Shown in pieces: positions 15,881 to 24,600 of a DNA stretch of 64,000 bases (within the stretch, counting starts at the first letter, position 1; each line of letters starts with the position of its first letter). The notes beneath the pieces were generated by a model, which did not search any database, was not told the origin of the DNA, and worked only from the letters and a program-made list of their open reading frames with translations. Both the position numbers and the translations under genes were made by a program. This DNA is from Affinirhizobium lemnae (GTDB lineage: Bacteria > Pseudomonadota > Alphaproteobacteria > Rhizobiales > Rhizobiaceae): the NCBI RefSeq assembly GCF_022968395.1, contig NZ_JALJQZ010000019.1, positions 1 to 64,000 on the forward strand, given 5' to 3'.

Positions 15881-17824
15881 TTGAAGCCACTCGACGTGAT
15901 TACCATCGGACGCTCGTCCGTCGATCTTTATGGCGCCCAGGTGGGTGGCCGGCTGGAGGATATGTCCTCCTTCAACAAATATATTGGCGGCTCTCCGACG
16001 AATATTGCAGCCGGGGCTGCGCGCCTTGGCCTGAAGAGTGCGCTGATCACCCGTGTGGGTAACGAGCATATGGGTCGCTTCATTCGCGAACAGCTGGTGC
16101 GCGAAGGCGTGGATGTGCGCGGTGTCGTCACCGACCCGGAACGCCTGACGGCGCTGGTGCTGCTGGGCATTCGCGACGAGAACCAGTTCCCGCTGATCTT
16201 CTACCGCGAAAATTGCGCTGACATGGCGCTCTGCGAAGACGATATCGACTCGGCCTTCATCGCAGAATCCCGATGCATCACGGTCACCGGCACGCATCTT
16301 TCGCACACCCGCACGGAAGCGGCTGTGATGAAGGCGCTGAAGCTGGCGCGCGAACATGGCGCGCAGACGGCGCTCGATATCGATTACCGCCCGAACCTGT
16401 GGGGTGTGGCGGGCCATGGCGATGGCGAAAGCCGTTTCGTGGAATCGGCCAAGGTCACCGCCAAGCTGCAAAGCACGCTGCATCTGTTCGACCTGATCGT
16501 CGGCACGGAAGAGGAGTTCCATATCGCGGGCGGCTCCACCGATACGCTGGAAGCGCTGCGCGCTGTACGCAAGGTCTCCAAGGCTGCACTTGTGTGCAAG
16601 CGCGGGCCCATGGGCGCGGCGGTCTTTGAGGGCGAAATCCCGGATAGACTCGACAAGGGTCAGACCGGCCCCGGCTTCCCGATCGAGGTCTTCAACGTGC
16701 TGGGTGCCGGCGATGGCTTCATGGCTGGCCTGCTGAAGGGCTGGCTGACGGGTGAAGATTGGCCGACGGCGCTGAAATATGCCAATGCCTGCGGTGCCTT
16801 TGCCGTGTCGCGCCATGGCTGCGCACCCGCTTACCCGAGCTGGGAAGAGCTGCAATATTTCTTCAAAACCGGCATCAAGAACAAGGCGCTGCGCAAGGAT
16901 GCAGCCCTTGAGCAGGTTCACTGGTCCACCAACCGCAAGGGTGACTGGTCGACCATGCGGGTATTCGCTTTCGATCACCGCATGCAGCTGGAAGCCATGG
17001 CGGAAGAGGCGGGCGTCCCGACGGATCGTATCGGTGCCTTCAAGAAGCTCTGCTTGCAGGCTGCCACCTCCGTGGCTGGCGGAGAGCGCGGTTACGGCAT
17101 CCTCTGCGATGGCCGCCTCGGCAAGGAAGCGCTTTATGCCGCTGCCGGAACGGGTCTCTGGATCGGTCGCCCTGCCGAATGGCCGGGTTCGCGCCCGCTG
17201 ACGCTGGAGCCGGAACTCGGGCTCGATTGCGGCGGCTTGAGCGAATGGGCTGCCGAACATGTGGTGAAGGTGCTCTGCTTCTATCATCCCGACGATACGG
17301 CTGAGGTGAAGGAAAAACAGGAAGAGACGGTGAAGCGCCTGTTCGAAGCCTCGCGCCGCAACCGCCTTGAATTCCTGCTGGAGGTTATTCCATCCAAGGT
17401 CGGCGCTATCGATGACGAGACGACGGCGAAGATCATTGATCGCTTCTATGAGATCGGCGTCTATCCCGATTGGTGGAAGCTGGAGCCGATGAAGACGAAT
17501 GCTGCCTGGGCCAATGCCTGTGCTGCGGTAGAACGTCACGATACGCACATCCGTGGCATCGTGGTGCTGGGTCTGGATGCCCCGCAGGCAGAGCTTGAGG
17601 AGAGCTTTGCGCTTGCCGCCGGTTTCGATCTGGTCAAGGGTTTTGCAGTTGGCCGCACCATCTTCGGCGATGCTGCCCGCAAGTGGCTCTCCGGTCAGAT
17701 CAGCGATGAGGCCGCCGTGGAGGATATGGTGGCCCGATACAAGAGCCTGTGCGCGGTTTGGGATAGAGCTCGCGCCGAAGCCAAGGCCGAAGCTGTCAAG
17801 GGAACAGTGGGAGGAAAGGCATGA
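15881..17824 (+). CDS. iolC: 5-Dehydro-2-deoxygluconokinase with C-terminal DUF2090 domain
   Basis: 647 aa. Residues ~1-330 are a PfkB-type kinase: GGSPTNIAAGAARLG near residue 31, and NVLGAGDGFMAG with the catalytic Asp near 275. It phosphorylates 2-deoxy-5-keto-D-gluconate. Residues ~340-640 form a DUF2090 domain, an aldolase-like TIM barrel common in proteobacterial IolC and possibly serving as the IolJ-type aldolase; no separate iolJ is seen here. The start is a TTG at 15881, five bases after GGGAGGG; no ATG or GTG fits better. The stop overlaps iolD (ATGA). Confidence 0.93.
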   Translation: MKPLDVITIGRSSVDLYGAQVGGRLEDMSSFNKYIGGSPTNIAAGAARLGLKSALITRVGNEHMGRFIREQLVREGVDVRGVVTDPERLTALVLLGIRDENQFPLIFYRENCADMALCEDDIDSAFIAESRCITVTGTHLSHTRTEAAVMKALKLAREHGAQTALDIDYRPNLWGVAGHGDGESRFVESAKVTAKLQSTLHLFDLIVGTEEEFHIAGGSTDTLEALRAVRKVSKAALVCKRGPMGAAVFEGEIPDRLDKGQTGPGFPIEVFNVLGAGDGFMAGLLKGWLTGEDWPTALKYANACGAFAVSRHGCAPAYPSWEELQYFFKTGIKNKALRKDAALEQVHWSTNRKGDWSTMRVFAFDHRMQLEAMAEEAGVPTDRIGAFKKLCLQAATSVAGGERGYGILCDGRLGKEALYAAAGTGLWIGRPAEWPGSRPLTLEPELGLDCGGLSEWAAEHVVKVLCFYHPDDTAEVKEKQEETVKRLFEASRRNRLEFLLEVIPSKVGAIDDETTAKIIDRFYEIGVYPDWWKLEPMKTNAAWANACAAVERHDTHIRGIVVLGLDAPQAELEESFALAAGFDLVKGFAVGRTIFGDAARKWLSGQISDEAAVEDMVARYKSLCAVWDRARAEAKAEAVKGTVGGKA

Positions 17825-19641
17825 AAACGATCCGTCTGACGGCGGCGCAGGCACTTGTGCGCTACCTTGCCAATCAGCTGAATGAGGATGGCGTTCCCTA
17901 TATCGCCGGTGTCTGGGCCATCTTTGGCCACGGCAATGTGGCCGGTCTGGGTGAAGCGCTCTACGGCATTCGCGAGGAACTGCCGACTTATCGCGGCCAG
18001 AATGAGCAGAGCATGGCGCATGCGGCCATTGCTTATGCCAAGCAGCTTGGTCGACGTCGTGCCATGGCAGTCACGTCTTCCATCGGTCCCGGCGCGCTGA
18101 ACATGGTCACGGCTGCGGCACTTGCGCATGTCAACCGTCTGCCGGTTCTCTTCATTCCCGGCGACGTGTTCGCCAATCGTGGCCCCGATCCGGTTCTCCA
18201 GCAGATCGAGGATTTCGAAGACGGTACGATTTCCGCCAATGATTGCTTCAAGCCGGTCAGCCGCTATTTCGACCGGATCGAGCGGCCAGAACAGCTTTTG
18301 ACGGCCCTGCCGCGTGCGTTCAGAACGCTGACGGACCCGGCCGATTGCGGTCCGGTAACGCTCGCCTTCTGTCAGGATGTGCAAGCGGAGGCTTACGATT
18401 ACCCGGAAAGCTTCTTCGCGAAAAAGACATGGCGCTTCCGTCGTCCAGAGCCGGATTTGGTGGAACTGGAAGCCGCTATCGCCGCCATCAAGGCCGCGCA
18501 GAACCCTGTCATCGTCGCAGGCGGTGGCGTGCATTTCTCTGGTGCCACGGATACGCTGAAGAGCTTTGTCGAAAAGCACCAGATTCCGGTTGTCGAAACG
18601 CAGGCCGGAAAGTCAGCGCTTGCCTGGGATCACGGACTGAACTTCGGCCCCGTTGGCGTCACCGGCTGCGAAAGCGCAAACATCGTTTCGGAAAATGCCG
18701 ATCTGGTGATTGGCGTCGGTACGCGTTTCCAGGACTTCACCACCGGTTCCTGGGCGCTGTTCAAGAACCCCAACCGCAAGATTCTGGCGCTGAATGTTCA
18801 GCCTTATGACAGCGCCAAGCATGATGCCATTCCGCTGGTCGCCGATGCCAAGGTCGGCCTTGAGAAGATTTCGGCGGCACTTGGCGATCATCGTTTCGCT
18901 AGTCCCGATGCGAACCTCAAGACCAGCTGGTTTGCCAAGGCGGATGCGGTGACTGCCGCACCTCAAGAAGCCAACACGCTGCCGACAGATATGCAGGTCA
19001 TCGGTGCGGTTCAGCGCGCTTCGAGGGATAACACCGTCGTCATGTGTGCGGCGGGCACCATGCCCGGTGAGCTTCACCAGCTGTGGAAAGCCAAGCTGCC
19101 GCTTTCCTACCATATGGAATACGGCTTCTCCTGCATGGGTTATGAGATTGCCGGCGGCCTTGGCATCAAGATGGCGGAGCCGGAGCGGGATGTTATCGTC
19201 ATGGTGGGCGATGGCTCCTACATGATGATGAATTCGGAGCTTGCGACCGCCGTCGGCATGGGCGTGAAGATCACCGTGGTGATTACCGATAACCGGGGCT
19301 ACGGCTGCATCAACCGGCTGCAGATGGGTACTGGCGGTGCAGAGTTCAACAACCTCTACGCCCATACGAATGTCAGCCCGATGGCGATCGATTTTGCCGC
19401 ACATGCTGCTGCCATGGGCGCGAAATCCACCAAGGTCTCGTCCATCGCGGAACTGGAAACTGCGCTCGCCTCTGCCCGTGAGGCAACGCAGACAACGGTG
19501 ATCGTCATCAATACGGACCCTTATCCGACACCGGGTGCGGGTGGCCATTGGTGGGATGTCGCCGTGCCGGAAGTCTCGGCCCGCAAGCAAGTCAACACGG
19601 CGCGCGCCGCCTACGAAGCTGCCCTGAAGGAAAGAATGTAA
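17821..19641 (+). CDS. iolD: 3D-trihydroxycyclohexane-1,2-dione acylhydrolase
   Basis: 606 aa thiamine-diphosphate enzyme that opens the inositol-derived ring to 5-deoxy-glucuronate. The N-terminal pyrimidine-binding domain has the activating Glu in [12 protein letters not shown] near residue 58. The central domain follows, and the C-terminal cofactor-binding domain carries [15 protein letters not shown] with the Mg-binding DNRGYGC. Length and motifs match the family. The start overlaps iolC by 4 nt, and iolE follows one base after the stop. Confidence 0.95.
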   Translation: MKTIRLTAAQALVRYLANQLNEDGVPYIAGVWAIFGHGNVAGLGEALYGIREELPTYRGQNEQSMAHAAIAYAKQLGRRRAMAVTSSIGPGALNMVTAAALAHVNRLPVLFIPGDVFANRGPDPVLQQIEDFEDGTISANDCFKPVSRYFDRIERPEQLLTALPRAFRTLTDPADCGPVTLAFCQDVQAEAYDYPESFFAKKTWRFRRPEPDLVELEAAIAAIKAAQNPVIVAGGGVHFSGATDTLKSFVEKHQIPVVETQAGKSALAWDHGLNFGPVGVTGCESANIVSENADLVIGVGTRFQDFTTGSWALFKNPNRKILALNVQPYDSAKHDAIPLVADAKVGLEKISAALGDHRFASPDANLKTSWFAKADAVTAAPQEANTLPTDMQVIGAVQRASRDNTVVMCAAGTMPGELHQLWKAKLPLSYHMEYGFSCMGYEIAGGLGIKMAEPERDVIVMVGDGSYMMMNSELATAVGMGVKITVVITDNRGYGCINRLQMGTGGAEFNNLYAHTNVSPMAIDFAAHAAAMGAKSTKVSSIAELETALASAREATQTTVIVINTDPYPTPGAGGHWWDVAVPEVSARKQVNTARAAYEAALKERM

Positions 19642-19642
19642 G

Positions 19643-20536
19643 ATGATCCTCTTCGGTACAAACCCGATTGCCTGGTCCAATGATGACGACCGTTCGCTCG
19701 GCGCGCACATCAGCCTGGAGCAGTGCCTGGATGAAACCGCCAAGATCGGTTTCGACGGCATCGAGAAGGGCCACAAGCTGCCGACCGATCCGGCAGGCCT
19801 CAAATCCGTTCTGGAGCCGCGTGGCCTGAAATTCGTCTCCGGCTGGCATTCGCTGAACCTGCTCACCAACACGGTTGAGGAAGAAAAGGCGGCCATGCAG
19901 CCTTTCCTCGATGTGCTGAAGGAAATGGGCTGCAAGGTCATCATCGTCTGCGAAACCTCCAACGCCATTCATGGCGCCGATGATACGGCGCTCGCCGACC
20001 GCCCGAAGCTGGCAGAAGCCGATTGGGCAAAGTTTGGCGCAGGCGTTGAGGCACTGGCGGAGTTCTCAGCCTCCCAAGGCATTTCGCTCGTCTACCATCA
20101 CCACATGGGAACGGTGGTCGAGAGCGAAGAGGAAATCGACAAGCTGATGCAGCACGCCGGCCCGCATGCCAAGTTGCTGCTCGACACCGGTCATTGCTAT
20201 TTCGGTGGCGGAAACCCGGAAGCGGTTGCGAAGAAATACATGCACCGCGTCGGCCATATCCATGCCAAGAACGTACGTCCTGTGATCGCAGAGCAGGTTC
20301 GCAATGAGAAACTCTCCTTCCTCGAAGGTGTGCGCCGTGGCGTGTTCACCGTTCCGGGCGATGCGGAAGGCGGCGTCAATTTCCCGCCGGTTCTGAAGAT
20401 TGCGGCAGAGCATGGCTATGAGGGCTGGATCGTCATTGAAGCTGAACAGGACCCTGATGTGCGCAATCCCTTCGAATATCAGAGCCTCGGCTTGAAATCG
20501 CTGAAGGGCTTCGCCAAGGATGCGGGTCTGATTTAA
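19643..20536 (+). CDS. iolE: myo-Inosose-2 dehydratase
   Basis: 297 aa xylose-isomerase-like TIM barrel that dehydrates 2-keto-myo-inositol to the trihydroxycyclohexanedione used by IolD. Typical blocks: [13 protein letters not shown] at the N-terminus, [11 protein letters not shown] near residue 151, [13 protein letters not shown] near 180, HIHAKNVRP near 208 and [10 protein letters not shown] near 263; these carry the metal ligands. It begins one base after the iolD stop. Confidence 0.95.
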   Translation: MILFGTNPIAWSNDDDRSLGAHISLEQCLDETAKIGFDGIEKGHKLPTDPAGLKSVLEPRGLKFVSGWHSLNLLTNTVEEEKAAMQPFLDVLKEMGCKVIIVCETSNAIHGADDTALADRPKLAEADWAKFGAGVEALAEFSASQGISLVYHHHMGTVVESEEEIDKLMQHAGPHAKLLLDTGHCYFGGGNPEAVAKKYMHRVGHIHAKNVRPVIAEQVRNEKLSFLEGVRRGVFTVPGDAEGGVNFPPVLKIAAEHGYEGWIVIEAEQDPDVRNPFEYQSLGLKSLKGFAKDAGLI

Positions 20537-20550
20537 CCCTCGTTCCAAGG

Positions 20551-20805
20551 ATGAACACATTGAAACTGCTCGATCCCACGCATCCTTTCTTCAAGCCGCT
20601 GTGGCGGCGGGTTCTCACGGTCGTGTTGCCTGCCCTTTGGGGTGGCGTCGAAGCCCTGAACCAGTCGTGGGGTTGGGCAATTCTGTTTTTAGGTGCCGCT
20701 GGCTATGCGGCCTATGAACTTCTCATCATGTATGACCGTTCGATTGCGGATGCGGAAGCCAAGAAGGCTGCCGCTCAAGCTCAGCGGGAAGGAGACGAGG
20801 AATGA
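20551..20805 (+). CDS. Small membrane protein inside the iol operon
   Basis: 84 aa. After a short N-terminus (LLDPTHPFFKPLWRR) two hydrophobic helices span about residues 21-36 and 40-60, followed by a charged Ala/Lys/Glu-rich tail that could form a coil. I recall similar DPxHPFFxPLWRR small proteins in alphaproteobacteria but know no function. Its stop overlaps the iolB start (ATGA) and it begins 14 bp after iolE, so it is part of the operon and co-translated. The GATGAACAC start context has AAGGATG nearby. Confidence 0.75.
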   Translation: MNTLKLLDPTHPFFKPLWRRVLTVVLPALWGGVEALNQSWGWAILFLGAAGYAAYELLIMYDRSIADAEAKKAAAQAQREGDEE

Positions 20806-21611
20806 GCAATCTCTTGCGCAAGCCTTCGGGCACATCCGGCAAGGTGCATGACATCACGCCGGAAAGCGCCAATTGGGGCTATGTAGGCTTCGGCCTTTAC
20901 CACCTGAAGCCGGGTGAGAAGGCCGCTGAACCCACCGGGGAAACGGAAGTCATTCTGGTTCTCGTCGAAGGCAAGGCGAAGATTTCCGGCTCGGGTAAGG
21001 ATTTCGGCGAGCTTGGCGACCGCATGAATGTGTTCGAGAAAAAGCCGCCGCACTGCGTCTATGTTCCTGCCGGTTCCGACTGGACGGCAGAAGCGACGAC
21101 GGATTGCACGCTCGCCATCTGCACGGCACCGGCCAAGCCTGGTCGTGAGGCGCAAGTCATCGGCCCGGCAGGCATCAACCTCACGGAGCGCGGCAAGGGC
21201 GCCAATACGCGCCATATCTTCCCGATTGCCATGGAAGATCGCGATGTCGCCGATAGCCTTCTGGTCACGGAAGTTTTCACGCCGTCGGGCAATTGGTCGT
21301 CCTATCCGCCGCACCGGCACGATGAGGACAATTATCCGGAAATGACCTATCTGGAAGAGACCTATTATCACCGTCTCAACCCAGCCCAAGGCTTCGGCTT
21401 CCAGCGTGTTTTCACTGAAGACGGTTCGCTGGATGAAACAATGGCGGTCTCCAGCGGCGATGTCGTGCTGGTGCCGAAAGGTCATCATCCGTGCGGCGCG
21501 CCTTACGGATATGAGATGTATTATCTCAACGTGATGGCTGGCCCGATGCGTAAATGGCGGTTCCAGAACCATCCCGACCATGACTGGATCTTCAAACGCG
21601 ACAATCCGTGA
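20802..21611 (+). CDS. iolB: 5-Deoxy-glucuronate isomerase
   Basis: 269 aa bicupin that isomerises 5-deoxy-D-glucuronate to 2-deoxy-5-keto-gluconate, the IolC substrate. The C-terminal cupin metal site is visible in YPPHRHDEDNYPEMTYLEETYYHR near residue 167. Two-domain length is as expected. Last gene of the iolC-D-E-small protein-B operon, followed by a strong terminator. Confidence 0.95.
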   Translation: MSNLLRKPSGTSGKVHDITPESANWGYVGFGLYHLKPGEKAAEPTGETEVILVLVEGKAKISGSGKDFGELGDRMNVFEKKPPHCVYVPAGSDWTAEATTDCTLAICTAPAKPGREAQVIGPAGINLTERGKGANTRHIFPIAMEDRDVADSLLVTEVFTPSGNWSSYPPHRHDEDNYPEMTYLEETYYHRLNPAQGFGFQRVFTEDGSLDETMAVSSGDVVLVPKGHHPCGAPYGYEMYYLNVMAGPMRKWRFQNHPDHDWIFKRDNP

Positions 21612-21632
21612 TCCTCCTTCGGATTTCGCATC

Positions 21633-21671
21633 AAGGCCGGGTGGCTCTCCTCCGCCCGGCCTTTTCTTTTT
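21633..21671 (+). terminator. Intrinsic terminator of the iol operon
   Basis: GC-rich arms at 21635-21644 and 21652-21661 (AAGGCCGGG.../...CCCGGCCTT) with a 7-nt loop are followed by TTTTCTTTTTT. The structure starts about 20 bp after the iolB stop and ends at the stop of the convergent peptidase gene. Confidence 0.9.
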
Positions 21672-22793
21672 TCATTCGTTCACATCGCGAATGGGAAGAT
21701 GGGTAAAGCCTTCCGGCCCCGACATCTCGTTTGCATCCCGTCTGATCTTTACGGGGCTGACCGCAAAGGCCGCGACCAGCCGCGCGACCGAGAAAAGCGC
21801 GTGTTTGTGGATGCGCTCGTAGCCATGCGAGGCATCGACACCGAAGGTCACCAAAGCTGTACGAATGTCATGCCCTGCTTCCAACGCCGAGGCTGAATCG
21901 GAGCGGTAGTAGCGAAATACATCCTTCTGGTATGGGATCTGGTTTTCGCGGCAAAGCTCCACCAGCTTGCGCGTCAGGTGGAAATCGAAGGGACCGGTCT
22001 GGTCCGCCATGGCAATCGTCGCGCCGAATTCGGAGGAATTCTGCCCCGGTGCGGTCGTGCCGTTGTCGATGGTCAGCATCGAAGCGATCTCGGACGTGAC
22101 AATGGAGGAGGCACCGACGCCCACTTCTTCCGCAATGGTAAAAAGCCAATGCGTATCAACCGGTGTGCTGGCACTGGCTCGCTCCAGTGCCTCGATGGCC
22201 GCCAGTGCAATTGCCACACCGGCCTTGTCATCCAGATGGCGGGAATTGATGAAGCCGTTTTCCAGAAACTCCGTGCCCGTATCGATGGCGACGATATCGC
22301 CCACCTCGATGCCAAGCTTCAAGGTCTCATCAGCCGAACGGGTGATTGCATCGATGCGAACCTCCACATAGGCCCAGCCGACGGGCAGCGTATCCACCTC
22401 TTCGTTGAAGGTATGGCCGGATGCCTTGAGCGGCAGGATAGTGCCGCGATGAATGCCGCCGGTGCCATAGATCGTCACCCGCGCACCCTCGGCAAAACGG
22501 GCGGACCAATGGCCGATCGGCACCAGTTCCAGCCGGCCATTATCCTTGATCGCCTTCACCTGTGCGCCCAGCGTATCCACATGGGCGACGATGGCGCGTG
22601 CTCCGGCCCTTCGGCTTCCCTGGCGGACCGCGCGAATGGCGCCACGCCGCGTCAGTTCCGGCGAAAGGCCAAGCCGTTTCAACTCCTCCGCGCAATAGAG
22701 AACCACTTCATCGGTATAACCGGTGGGGCTGTCGATCTGCAGCAGTGCCGCAAGCTGCCGCAGCAGATAGTTTTCATCGATGGTAATCTGCAT
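21672..22793 (-). CDS. M42-family peptidase of the NAGGN osmoprotectant system
   Basis: 373 aa zinc aminopeptidase-like protein (M42 fold). Metal and catalytic segments visible: AHVDTLG (His, Asp), SRHLDDKAGVAIAL, IAEEVGVG and DNGT. Its position after ngg and asnO matches the subfamily that travels with N-acetylglutaminylglutamine amide synthesis. A role in turning over or trimming the dipeptide is a guess. ATG 22793 is preferred; a TTG at 22805 is also possible and would overlap the ngg stop. Confidence 0.85.
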   Translation of the reverse strand: MQITIDENYLLRQLAALLQIDSPTGYTDEVVLYCAEELKRLGLSPELTRRGAIRAVRQGSRRAGARAIVAHVDTLGAQVKAIKDNGRLELVPIGHWSARFAEGARVTIYGTGGIHRGTILPLKASGHTFNEEVDTLPVGWAYVEVRIDAITRSADETLKLGIEVGDIVAIDTGTEFLENGFINSRHLDDKAGVAIALAAIEALERASASTPVDTHWLFTIAEEVGVGASSIVTSEIASMLTIDNGTTAPGQNSSEFGATIAMADQTGPFDFHLTRKLVELCRENQIPYQKDVFRYYRSDSASALEAGHDIRTALVTFGVDASHGYERIHKHALFSVARLVAAFAVSPVKIRRDANEMSGPEGFTHLPIRDVNE

Positions 22794-22801
22794 GGCCTTG
22801 C

Positions 22802-24598
22802 TCAAATCCGTCCCAGCGCGTGCCGTGCTGCGCGATGGCCCGAAAGCGGAAAGAGCAGATCGATGAACCGTTCCGCAGTCGGTTGCGGCTCGTGATTGGC
22901 CAAGCCGGGACGCTCATTGGCCTCGATGAACACATAGTCCGGCTCGGTCGGGCTTTTCACCATCAGATCGATGCCGACGACTGGAATATCGATGGCGCGA
23001 GCCGCGTTGATGGCCGCCTCGACGAGACGCGGATGCACGATCTCGGTCACATCATGAATAGAACCGCCAGTATGCAGGTTGGCCGCCTTGCGCACCGCAA
23101 TCTCACGACCTTCCTCCAGCACATCGTCGAACGTCACATCGGACATGGAGAGGCAGCGCTCCGTTTCCGCATCAACCGGAATGTTGCTTTCGCCGCCAGT
23201 GGCAGCAGCACGGCGGCGCGAAAGCCGCTCGATCAGTTCCCGAACCGTGGAACGCCCATCGCCTACCACATGCGGCGGGCGGCGGACGGCCGCAGCCACC
23301 AGCTTGAAATCGATGACCACCAGACGCAGGTCTTCACCTTCAAAGCAGGCTTCGATCAGCACCCGGTCGCACATTTCGCGGGCGGCCTGAATGGCAGCCT
23401 TCACCTCGTCCAGCGTGACAAGCCCAACGGCCACGGCGCGACCCTGTTCGCCACGGGCAGGCTTCACCACCACGCGTCCATGCTTCTCGAGAAATGAGAC
23501 AAGCGCCGCCTCATCCTCGCCCGCCGTCATTTGCTCGGGAACGATAATGCCAGCCCGCTCCACCACGCGGCGGGTCACGGCCTTGTCATCGCAGATCGAC
23601 ATGGCAACCCCGGATGTCAGTTCGGTCAGGCTCTCGCGGCAAAGCACGGAGCGGCCGCCATGCGAAAGCCGGAAGAAGCCGCCCTCCGCATCGGTGATTT
23701 CCACATGCACGCCACGTCGCCGGGCCTCGTCTACCAGCAGGCGCGCATAGGGGTTTAGCGCAACATAGGCCTCTAGCGGGCTGGCATAGAGGCGCTCGTT
23801 GATGGAATTCTTGCGCTTGACGGAAAAGGCTGGAATGCGACGGAAGCCGAGCTTCTCATACAGTGCAATCGCCTGTTCGTTGTCGTGCAGTACGGACAAA
23901 TCCATGAAGGCATTGCCGCGCGCCTTGAAATGCTCGCCAAGCCTGCGCACCAGCGTCTCACCAATACCGGCATGTCGCGCCTGAGGATCAACCGCCAGGC
24001 ACCACAGCGAGGAACCCTGTTCGGGATCGGAAAAGGCGCGCATGTGGTCAACGCCGGTCACCGTGCCGATCACTTCGCCGGTCTGTTCGTCTTCCGCCAC
24101 CAGATAGGTGATGGCTCGGTTGTCGCGGTTCGACCAGAAGAAATCCGGGCGAACCGGCACCATGCCGCGCGAGGCATAGATGCGGTTCACCGCTCGAGCA
24201 TCGGCTTCCGATGTCAGGCGGCGCACAAAGAAGCCGCGAGGCTGCTTACGGCCAGAGCGATAGGTGGAAAGCTCGAGACGGAAGGTATGCGAGGGATCGA
24301 GAAAGATTTCCTGCGGTGCTTCCGCCAGCAGCACATGCGGATCACCGACATAAACGGCAATATCGCGATGTTCCGGCGCCTCTTCCCGCAGCGCTGCCGC
24401 CAGCTCGCCTGCGTCATCGAAGGTCTGCGCGAAAATCAGCCGTCCCCAGCCGCAATCCACGCAGGCCGAGGGCGATGGGCCATCCTCATGGGTCTGGCCG
24501 GTTTTGCGTAGGGATTCAAATCGTTGGCGTTTCAACCGATGGGCCACAGCCTTGTCGCTGCGAAAGCGCTGCATACGTTCCGTGCTCTTGGTCGTCAT
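22802..24598 (-). CDS. ngg: N-acetylglutaminylglutamine synthetase
   Basis: 598 aa two-domain enzyme. A GNAT acetyltransferase domain lies around residues 100-290 (CLAVDPQARHAGIGETLVRRL, then ALYEKLGFRRIP). An ATP-grasp ligase domain follows at about 300-580 (VVKPARGEQGRAVAVG, then FIEANERPGLANHEPQP). It acetylates and ligates glutamine to give N-acetyl-Gln-Gln. The ATG at 24598 follows AGGA and lies 2 bp after the asnO stop; a longer frame to 24625 would overlap asnO. Confidence 0.92.
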   Translation of the reverse strand: MTTKSTERMQRFRSDKAVAHRLKRQRFESLRKTGQTHEDGPSPSACVDCGWGRLIFAQTFDDAGELAAALREEAPEHRDIAVYVGDPHVLLAEAPQEIFLDPSHTFRLELSTYRSGRKQPRGFFVRRLTSEADARAVNRIYASRGMVPVRPDFFWSNRDNRAITYLVAEDEQTGEVIGTVTGVDHMRAFSDPEQGSSLWCLAVDPQARHAGIGETLVRRLGEHFKARGNAFMDLSVLHDNEQAIALYEKLGFRRIPAFSVKRKNSINERLYASPLEAYVALNPYARLLVDEARRRGVHVEITDAEGGFFRLSHGGRSVLCRESLTELTSGVAMSICDDKAVTRRVVERAGIIVPEQMTAGEDEAALVSFLEKHGRVVVKPARGEQGRAVAVGLVTLDEVKAAIQAAREMCDRVLIEACFEGEDLRLVVIDFKLVAAAVRRPPHVVGDGRSTVRELIERLSRRRAAATGGESNIPVDAETERCLSMSDVTFDDVLEEGREIAVRKAANLHTGGSIHDVTEIVHPRLVEAAINAARAIDIPVVGIDLMVKSPTEPDYVFIEANERPGLANHEPQPTAERFIDLLFPLSGHRAARHALGRI

Positions 24599-24600
24599 TG

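Noticed and set aside
15551-17854. 767-codon open frame antisense to iolC and the end of iolR
   Set aside because: It mirrors iolC codons; the sense strand encodes a conserved kinase, so the antisense frame is an artefact of codon bias.
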